Position numbers and translations under genes: made by a program
Notes under the pieces: generated by a model
What the model was told of the DNA's origin: nothing
The model's input: only the letters and a program-made list of their open reading frames with translations
The model's database searches: none
Assembly: GCF_900010755.1 (NCBI RefSeq)
Contig: NZ_CZJT01000079.1
Location: forward strand, 213,834-277,833
Direction of reading: 5' to 3'
Length of the DNA: 64,000 nt
From: Paeniglutamicibacter antarcticus
Lineage (GTDB): Bacteria > Actinomycetota > Actinomycetes > Actinomycetales > Micrococcaceae
In this document: piece by piece, positions 58,484 through 64,000 of the stretch
Layout: every line of letters starts with the position of its first letter
Numbering within the stretch: the first letter of the stretch is position 1

Positions 58484-60199
58484 ATGAATACCGTCATAGA
58501 AGAGACAAAACCCCAAACTACCAGAGACCTGCTGGACCTGCGAGCCGATGACGACCGCCCCGGATTGCTCTTTGAGGGCCGCATCTGGACCTGGTCCGAG
58601 GTCGTGGCCGAATGCAAGATCCGGGCCCATATGATGCTCGCCCTGCACCAGGAGGGCAAGGCCTTCCACGTGGGCGTCATGCTGGAGAACGACCCGGAAT
58701 ACATCTTCGCGATCGGTGGTGCGGCCTACGCCGGAGCCACCCTGGTGGGCGTCAACCTGACCCGCCGCGGCGAAGAACTGGCCCGCGACATCCACTACAC
58801 CGACTGCGAAATGCTGATCACCAGCAGCGAGCTCGAGACCTGCTTCAACGGGGTGGACTCCGGGATCCCGGAGGGCCAGACGTTGCGCATTGGCACACCG
58901 TCCTTCGCCGCGGACGTTGAAAGCTACCGCAACGCGGGGCGCCCGGACATTGCCGCGGCCGGGGACCCGGCCACGAACCTGCTCTTGCTCTTCACCTCCG
59001 GTTCCACCGGGGACCCGAAGGCGGTCATCTGCACCACCGGCCGGCTGTGCCGCACCGCTGAGTACCGCCACATGGGGCTGGACAGCAACGACGTCAGCTA
59101 CAACGCGATGCCGCTGTTCCACGGCAACGGCATCTTCGCCTGCTGGGCCAACCCGCTGGCCACCGGTGGAACCTTTGCCCTGGCCCGCAAGTTCTCCGCC
59201 TCGGGCTTCATGCCGGATTTGATGCGTTACAAGGTCACCTACTTCAACTATGTGGGTCGCTCACTGTCCTACATCCTGGCCCAGCCGGAGAAATCAGCCG
59301 AAGCCCATACCAACCTTGCAGCCTGCTTCGGCACCGAAGCCTCGGACTTCGACATGACAGAGTTCCACCGCCGCTTCGGCGTCTGGCCCACCGAAAACTA
59401 CGGATCCAGCGAGGGCGGACTGACCCTGAGACGGACCCCGGAAACCCCCGCCGGTTCCCTGGGCCTGCCACCGGCGGGCATGGACGCCGCGGTCATCAAT
59501 CCCGCAACCATGGAGCAGTGCCCGCGGGCCATCCTCAGTGAAACCGGACGCATCCTCAACGCCGAGGAAGCCATCGGCGAGCTGGTCAACCTCACCGGCG
59601 CGGCCCTCTTCGAGGGGTACTACAAGAACCCCGAGGCCGTCACCGACCGCATCCGCGGCAACGCCTTCCTGACCGGGGACCTGGGCTACCGCGACGAAGC
59701 GGGGTTCTTCTACTTCGCCGGGCGCACCTCGGACCGCCTGCGCGTGGACAGCGAGAACTTCTCCGCGGCCCCGGTGGAACGCGTCCTCTCGCGCTACCCG
59801 GGCGTGACCCTCGCCGCCGTCTACCCGGTTCCGGATGCCCGCACCGGCGACCAGGTCATGGCCACCCTGCAGGTCCAGGACCCCGACGCGTTCGATCCGG
59901 CGGCCTTCGCGGCCTTCCTTCAGGAACAGCCGGATTTGGGCACCAAGTGGGCGCCGCGCTTCCTCAGCGTTGTCACCGACGTCCCGGTGACCGCCACGCA
60001 AAAGATCAACAAGCCATCCCTGCGCCGGGATGCCTGGCTCGTGAACGAAACCGTGTACCACCGCCCGGGACGCGAGATCGTCTTCGAGCCACTGGACGAA
60101 CCCGCCGTCCGGGCGCTGGAGGAAACATTCGAAGAAAACGGCCGCGCCCACCTGCTGCCCCTGCGCGCAACCGGCACCAACATCAAGGAGACAGTATGA
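58484..60199 (+). CDS. Acyl-CoA synthetase (AMP-forming), FadD17/CasG-like
   Basis: 571 residues. The AMP-binding motif LLFTSGSTGDPKAV, the adenylate-binding NYGSSEGG, the hinge region TGDLGYRDEAGFFYFAGRTSDRL and a C-terminal TATQKINKPSLRR lysine motif are all present. It activates a carboxylic acid to its CoA thioester, the entry step for the dehydrogenases. The operon suggests a steroid or bile-acid side-chain acid as substrate. It starts two bases after the MFS stop and overlaps the next gene (ATGA). Confidence 0.9.
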   Translation: MNTVIEETKPQTTRDLLDLRADDDRPGLLFEGRIWTWSEVVAECKIRAHMMLALHQEGKAFHVGVMLENDPEYIFAIGGAAYAGATLVGVNLTRRGEELARDIHYTDCEMLITSSELETCFNGVDSGIPEGQTLRIGTPSFAADVESYRNAGRPDIAAAGDPATNLLLLFTSGSTGDPKAVICTTGRLCRTAEYRHMGLDSNDVSYNAMPLFHGNGIFACWANPLATGGTFALARKFSASGFMPDLMRYKVTYFNYVGRSLSYILAQPEKSAEAHTNLAACFGTEASDFDMTEFHRRFGVWPTENYGSSEGGLTLRRTPETPAGSLGLPPAGMDAAVINPATMEQCPRAILSETGRILNAEEAIGELVNLTGAALFEGYYKNPEAVTDRIRGNAFLTGDLGYRDEAGFFYFAGRTSDRLRVDSENFSAAPVERVLSRYPGVTLAAVYPVPDARTGDQVMATLQVQDPDAFDPAAFAAFLQEQPDLGTKWAPRFLSVVTDVPVTATQKINKPSLRRDAWLVNETVYHRPGREIVFEPLDEPAVRALEETFEENGRAHLLPLRATGTNIKETV

Positions 60200-60714
60200 G
60201 CATCGATCCCAGCGACAAGATCGGCGAGATCATCGCCGCCGGGCGTGAAAGGGTGTCAGTGGCCCGCGACGAGGTCAACCGGCCCATGATCCACCACCTG
60301 TGCGACGCGATGGAGGAAACCAACCCCATCCACCTGGACCCGGAGGCCGCCCGCGCTGCCGGCCACCCGGATGTGGTGGCCCCACCCTCGGCCCTGCAGG
60401 TCTGGAACATGATCAACCCCTCGGACCCGGTGATCGAATCCGATGTGGACCGCGCCTATGCAATCCTCGCCGAATGCGGCTACCCGAAGGTCGTTGCGGT
60501 GAACTGCGACCAGGAATACGACCGCTACCTGGTCCCGGGCGACGTGCTCACGGCCACCGAGAAGGTAGAGGCCTTCGCCGGCCCCAAGCAGACGGGCCTG
60601 GGTGAGGGCTACTTCATCACCACCCTGACCAGCTACACCGACCAGAGCGGCGAGCGCGTGGGCACCATGCGTTTCCGCACCCTTTGGTACAACCCGGAAA
60701 AGAGGACCTCCTAA
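60196..60714 (+). CDS. MaoC-like dehydratase N-terminal-type subunit (ChsH2 N-half-like)
   Basis: 172 residues from ATG 60196. The hot-dog fold of the FAS1/MaoC N-terminal type is indicated by REVxRPMIHH-like and AMEETNPIHLDPEAARAAGHP, followed by VVAPPSALQVW. This type lacks the classical hydratase Asp-His pair and normally pairs with an active MaoC protein. In the mycobacterial igr operon the equivalent protein (Rv3542c, ChsH2) has a DUF35 domain fused behind it; here that domain is encoded by the next gene, whose start overlaps this stop (TAATG). It probably forms the hydratase with the MaoC protein at 61220. Confidence 0.8.
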   Translation: MSIDPSDKIGEIIAAGRERVSVARDEVNRPMIHHLCDAMEETNPIHLDPEAARAAGHPDVVAPPSALQVWNMINPSDPVIESDVDRAYAILAECGYPKVVAVNCDQEYDRYLVPGDVLTATEKVEAFAGPKQTGLGEGYFITTLTSYTDQSGERVGTMRFRTLWYNPEKRTS

Positions 60715-61223
60715 TGACCGACACCCTGTCAGAGCAACTGTCCGAGGCCCAGATCGAAGGCCACGTCGAAGACAATGTCGAGGAGAACGCCGTGCCGCAG
60801 GCCCTGCGCCCGCGCCCGGCCATCAACCTGGACAACGCGTTCTTCTTTGAGTCCCTCACCGCGCGCGGGGAATTGAGCATCCAGCAGTGCAGCGACTGCG
60901 AGGAACTGCGCCACCCGCCGGTGCCGATGTGCCCCGACTGCAACTCGACCCACTGGGCGCCCAAGGCCATGAAGCCAAGCGGCATCGTGCACAGCTACGT
61001 GGTGCTGTACCACCCGATCGTCCCGCCGTTCGAGCCCGGCTACGTGGTTGCCGTCATCGAACTGGAGCAGGGTCCGCGCGTGGTCATGAACCTCGAGGGC
61101 GTGGAACGTGAGGACGTGAAGATCGGCATGCCGGTGGAGATCACCATCGAGCGCATGGATGCGGACCTGGTGCTGCCCGTGGCGCGCCCGGCCGCCGGGA
61201 AATCTAACGGAGAGCAGGCATGA
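60714..61223 (+). CDS. DUF35 / OB-fold zinc-ribbon protein (ChsH2 C-half-like)
   Basis: 169 residues from ATG 60714. A zinc ribbon with CSDC and CPDC follows a short helix, then an OB-fold (IVHSYVVLYHP, PGYVVAVIELEQGPRVVMN). DUF35 proteins bind thiolase-like enzymes as accessory subunits; in steroid catabolism the DUF35 domain of ChsH2 is needed by the Ltp2 retro-aldolase. An Ltp2-like gene lies two genes downstream, so that partnership is likely. About 35 acidic residues at the N-terminus are extra. Coupled by overlap on both sides. Confidence 0.85.
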   Translation: MTDTLSEQLSEAQIEGHVEDNVEENAVPQALRPRPAINLDNAFFFESLTARGELSIQQCSDCEELRHPPVPMCPDCNSTHWAPKAMKPSGIVHSYVVLYHPIVPPFEPGYVVAVIELEQGPRVVMNLEGVEREDVKIGMPVEITIERMDADLVLPVARPAAGKSNGEQA

Positions 61224-61681
61224 GCACCGTGGCATCAACGCAAACGCTGGAGCAGAACCAAAACCCGGCCGGCCCGGGCTCGGTTTCGGTGGGGGACACC
61301 CTGCCGGAACTGCGGATCCCGATCACCGCAACCCTGATTGTCACCGGTGCCATCGCCACCCGCGACTTCCAGAAGGTGCACCATGACAAGGACGTCGCCG
61401 TCGCCGCGGGAACCCCGAACGTCTTCATGAACATCCTGACCACCAACGCACTGGTCAACCGCTACGTCGGGCAATGGGCGGGACCATCCGCCCGCGTGGG
61501 ACGCATCAACATCCGCCTGGGTGCCACCAATTTCCCGGGCGATGAGATGCTCTTCACCGGTTCGGTTGAATCGGTTGACGGCGCAAACGTCACCGTCAAG
61601 GTCATCGGCACCAATTCCCTGGGACCGCACGTCACGGGCACCATCGAGCTAACCATCCCCACGGAAGAGGAAACGGCATGA
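61220..61681 (+). CDS. MaoC-like enoyl-CoA hydratase subunit (ChsH1-like)
   Basis: 153 residues. The hot-dog hydratase signature ATRDFQKVHHDKDVA with the Asp/His pair, then GTPNVFMN, is intact, so this is probably the catalytic subunit that hydrates the enoyl-CoA. Its partner would be the N-terminal-type MaoC protein at 60196, as in ChsH1-ChsH2. The ATGA overlap upstream and the overlap with the Ltp2-like gene downstream show tight co-expression. Confidence 0.85.
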   Translation: MSTVASTQTLEQNQNPAGPGSVSVGDTLPELRIPITATLIVTGAIATRDFQKVHHDKDVAVAAGTPNVFMNILTTNALVNRYVGQWAGPSARVGRINIRLGATNFPGDEMLFTGSVESVDGANVTVKVIGTNSLGPHVTGTIELTIPTEEETA

Positions 61682-62856
61682 GCAACCTGCTGAACAAGGC
61701 AGTCATCGTGGGCATCGGCGCCACCGAGTTCTCCAAGAACTCCGGGCGCTCGGAGCTCCAGTTGGCCCAAGAGGCCTCGCTGGCAGCCTGCCGCGATGCC
61801 GGCGTGAACCCGCACGACGTGGACGGCATGGTGACCTACTCGATGGACACCAACCCGGCCATCGAGGTGGCCCGCGGCCTGGGCTGCAAGGAGCTGAACT
61901 TCTTCAGCCACGTCGACTACGGCGGAGGCGCCGCCGCGGGCACCATCCTGCACGCGGCCATGGCCGTGGCCACCGGCGTGGCCAAGACCGTGGTCTGCTA
62001 CCGCGCCTTCAACGAACGCTCCGGCGCCCGGTTCGGGCAGGCCATGAGCACCGCCGGCATGGCACCGGATGCCCGGGCCGCCTCCTATGCCTGGACGCTG
62101 CCCTTCGGCCTGATGACCCCGGCCTCCTGGGTGGGCATGTTCGCCCAGCGCTACATGCACCTCTCCGGTGCCACCTCCGAGGACTTCGGCCGAATCGCGG
62201 TGGCCGACCGCAAGCACGCGGCCACCAACCCGAAGGCCTGGTTCTACGGCAAGCCGATCACCCTGGAGGAGCACCAGGCCTCGCGCTGGATCGCCGATCC
62301 GCTGCACCTGCTGGACTGCTGCCAGGAATCCGACGGCGGCCAGGCCTTTGTCATCACCACCCCGGAACGTGCCAAGGACCTGCCGGGCCAGGCGGTGACC
62401 ATCAAGTCCGCCGCGCAGGGAGCTGCCTATGACCAGCACTCCATGGTCAGCTACTACCGCAAGGACGGGGACCGGCCGCTGCCGGAAATGGGCAACGTGG
62501 CGCGCCAGCTGTGGAATGACACCGGGCTGAAGCCCACGGACATCGACACAGCGGTGCTCTATGACCACTTCACCCCGTTTGTGCTGGCGCAGCTGGAAGA
62601 GTTCGGTTTCTGCGGCCGGGGCGAGGCGAAGGACTTCATCAAGAACGGCGCCATTGAAATGGGCGGCCGCTTGCCGATCAACCCGCACGGCGGCCAGTTG
62701 GGCGAGGCCTACATCCACGGCATGAACGGCATCGCCGAGGGCGTGCGGCAGATCCGCGGCACCGCCGTCAACCAGGTGCCCAACGCCCGCAACGTGCTGG
62801 TCTCCGCCGGCACCGGGGTTCCCACCAGCGCGCTGATCCTGGGCAATGACTACTAA
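61678..62856 (+). CDS. ltp2: Thiolase-fold retro-aldolase, Ltp2-like
   Basis: 392 residues of thiolase fold (KAVIVGIGATEFSKNSGR, a C-terminal NPHGGQLGEAYIHGM and VSAGTGVPTSALIL). The usual nucleophilic cysteine is absent: the corresponding stretch reads HVDYGGGAAAG. This loss is characteristic of the Ltp-type aldolases, which cleave the hydroxylated steroid side chain instead of carrying out thiolysis. With the DUF35 protein it should release a short acyl-CoA from the steroid CoA thioester. The substrate remains an inference from gene order. A 506-codon antisense frame across this gene is a high-GC artefact. Confidence 0.85.
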   Translation: MSNLLNKAVIVGIGATEFSKNSGRSELQLAQEASLAACRDAGVNPHDVDGMVTYSMDTNPAIEVARGLGCKELNFFSHVDYGGGAAAGTILHAAMAVATGVAKTVVCYRAFNERSGARFGQAMSTAGMAPDARAASYAWTLPFGLMTPASWVGMFAQRYMHLSGATSEDFGRIAVADRKHAATNPKAWFYGKPITLEEHQASRWIADPLHLLDCCQESDGGQAFVITTPERAKDLPGQAVTIKSAAQGAAYDQHSMVSYYRKDGDRPLPEMGNVARQLWNDTGLKPTDIDTAVLYDHFTPFVLAQLEEFGFCGRGEAKDFIKNGAIEMGGRLPINPHGGQLGEAYIHGMNGIAEGVRQIRGTAVNQVPNARNVLVSAGTGVPTSALILGNDY

Positions 62857-63508
62857 GCCGGCGGCCTGGGCTCCGGCGGAGGCCGGCAGCAGCGATCCCG
62901 AGGCCAACCGCCACAGCTTGCTCGCTGCGGCCGGCCACGCCAGGACACTGTTCGATGCCATGGTCAGGCTCGAAGAAGACACGGAGATTGCCCCGGAATT
63001 GGCCCGGCGTCTGGAGTCGGTGCTGGAACTGCTGGAAGATCATATCCAGCCGGTCGAGGTCATGGCCGGTTCAGGGCAGGAGTATCGGCGCGGGGCATCG
63101 AAGGGCAGCAACCAGGACCGCTCGCCGGTGTCCGGGAAGCTGAACCCGATAGCGCCCCCGGTGGAGCTGTCCGTCGGGGATGACCACACCGCCCGCACCA
63201 CCACGACGCTCGGGTTGGCCTACCAGGGCCCTCCCGGACGGGTGCACGGCGGCTGGGTCGCCACACTGCTTGACCACCTCATGGGGTACGCGGCCGGGAC
63301 TGTTGGCACCTGGATCTTCACCCGTTCGTTGACCGTTGACTATGACCATGCGGTGCCGCTCTTTGAGGAACTCGAGATCACGGCCCGGGTGGATGAGGTC
63401 ATTGGCCGCAAGATCTGGGTGGTGGGGGAGATCCGCGCCCAGGGCGCCGTGGTTGCCAAGGCGCGCGGGTTGTGGCTGCCGCCGCGGGTCATTCCGGGGA
63501 CGAATTAG
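62846..63508 (+). CDS. PaaI-type hot-dog thioesterase
   Basis: 220 residues from ATG 62846, overlapping the Ltp2-like gene by 11 bases. After about 90 less conserved residues, the hot-dog core shows GRVHGGWVATLLDHLMGYA and VDYDHAVPLFEELEITARV, typical of PaaI-like thioesterases. It may hydrolyse dead-end CoA esters and recycle CoA. It is the last gene of the operon and is followed by a strong GC-rich hairpin. Confidence 0.8.
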   Translation: MTTKPAAWAPAEAGSSDPEANRHSLLAAAGHARTLFDAMVRLEEDTEIAPELARRLESVLELLEDHIQPVEVMAGSGQEYRRGASKGSNQDRSPVSGKLNPIAPPVELSVGDDHTARTTTTLGLAYQGPPGRVHGGWVATLLDHLMGYAAGTVGTWIFTRSLTVDYDHAVPLFEELEITARVDEVIGRKIWVVGEIRAQGAVVAKARGLWLPPRVIPGTN

Positions 63509-63538
63509 GGCTGGAGGTTGTGGGAGTAGCTGCGGGTC

Positions 63539-63581
63539 GCGGGTGCGGGGGAGTGGAATGTGCAAGGTTCCCCGCACCCGC
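63539..63581 (+). terminator. GC-rich hairpin at the operon end
   Basis: GCGGGTGCGGGG (63539-63550) is perfectly complementary to CCCCGCACCCGC (63570-63581), 30 bp after the thioesterase stop. There is no T-run, as is common for actinobacterial terminators. From here to 63,755 no gene is seen. Confidence 0.6.
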
Positions 63582-63779
63582 AACAGCAGCATCGTGCCGG
63601 GCCGCGCTTCCGGAACCGCCACCTGGCCGAATCATGTGGCCCGGAATGCGAAATGCCAATGAACCCCCTTGGACAAGTTTTTGCGCCGGCCCGGACCTCC
63701 ATCGCCGTCGGGCGGGTTGTCCACTTTATCGGCGAACGCGCCCCGCGCCGTCCAATGAGCGTTGGGCGGATTCTGGCGG

Positions 63780-64000
63780 TCATTGCAACAGGAGGCCTCC
63801 GATCATCTCGATCGGCTTCCTGAACTCTAGCCGCTTGCGTGGCCGGTCGTTGAGTTCGGCGGCAACCCAGTCAAGGTCTTCGGCGCTGTGGATGCCCAGG
63901 TCCGTGCCCTTGGGGAAGTACTGTCGCAACAGCCCGTTGGTGTTCTCGTTGATCCCGCGCTGCCAGGGCGAATGCGGGTCGCAGAAGTAGATCTCCATGC
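63780..64000 (-). mobile_element. IS30-family transposase, 3' part, cut by the window edge
   Basis: The left-going frame is open to the end of the window, so only the last ~73 residues are seen. CDPHSPWQRGINENTNGLLR, YFPKGTDL and AAELNDRPRK are the conserved end of the DDE integrase domain of IS30 transposases, including the catalytic Glu. The sequence just beyond the stop (about 63,755-63,790, GTTGCAATGACCGCCAGAAT on the left-going strand) probably contains the terminal inverted repeat. The insertion lies next to the catabolic operon and does not break it. Confidence 0.85.

Noticed and set aside
61462..62982. 506-codon open frame on the left-going strand
   Set aside because: It is antisense to the Ltp2-like gene, is His/Gly/Val-rich without family resemblance, and is a usual artefact of high-GC codon bias.
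1..64000. CRISPR arrays, tRNA or rRNA genes
   Set aside because: No regularly spaced repeats, cloverleaf-like segments or rRNA sequence were noticed on either strand when reading the window.

Overview
The window comes from a moderately high-GC actinobacterium, most likely an Arthrobacter-like member of the Micrococcales. This rests on GTG/TTG starts, purine-rich ribosome-binding sites, an IS30 transposase, an NrtR-type regulator and a mycobacterial igr-like catabolic operon. No rRNA, tRNA or housekeeping marker is present, so the genus is an inference.

Positions 1-50,900 look like a large anti-phage (defence) island. After a cut-off coiled-coil protein (1-1032) come two giant paralogous DUF4011-type SF1 helicases (1195-7836 and 8021-14623). 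Each has HEPN, transglutaminase-like, helicase, restriction-nuclease-like and DUF3320-like regions. The first keeps the HEPN and Cys/His residues; the second has lost them while keeping its helicase motifs. Next is a tightly packed DISARM-like set: DrmD-like SNF2 helicase, DrmMI-like adenine methyltransferase, a 2225-residue helicase/DUF1998/nuclease-like fusion, and a RelE-like/UvrD fusion (14921-31425). A lower-GC Druantia type III-like pair, druH/druE (31475-39939), follows, then a trio encoding a DUF6361 protein, a phospholipase-D-type protein and an SF2 helicase (40282-46464). All of these read rightward. On the left-going strand is a low-GC AAA/STAND-like ATPase with a helical-repeat C-terminus (47028-49754), followed by an HNH nuclease (49943-50890). 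Gene remnants (DUF4357, DUF6308) and a cluster of strong hairpins lie between modules.

Positions 51,011-53,165 hold an ADP-ribose-linked pair: an NrtR-like regulator with a degenerate Nudix box, and a convergent ADP-ribosylglycohydrolase fused to a dual-specificity-phosphatase-like domain. The two upstream regions share a 22-bp operator-like sequence, 16 of 22 bases identical, in the same orientation relative to each gene.

Positions 53,416-63,508 hold a TetR regulator and a nine-gene operon whose genes mostly overlap: two acyl-CoA dehydrogenases, an MFS transporter, an acyl-CoA ligase, two MaoC-type hydratase subunits, a DUF35 protein, an Ltp2-like aldolase and a thioesterase. The order matches the steroid side-chain (igr/cholate-type) beta-oxidation and retro-aldol pathway. 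A TTGACC-N17-TAATCT promoter has an 18-bp palindrome filling its spacer. The window ends inside an IS30-family transposase.

The candidates for undescribed biology are the active/inactive-looking DUF4011 pair, the DISARM-like variant with unsplit DrmA/DrmB-like functions and a RelE-UvrD protein, and the DUF6361-PLD-helicase trio. All functional statements come from reading motifs and gene order; no database search was run.
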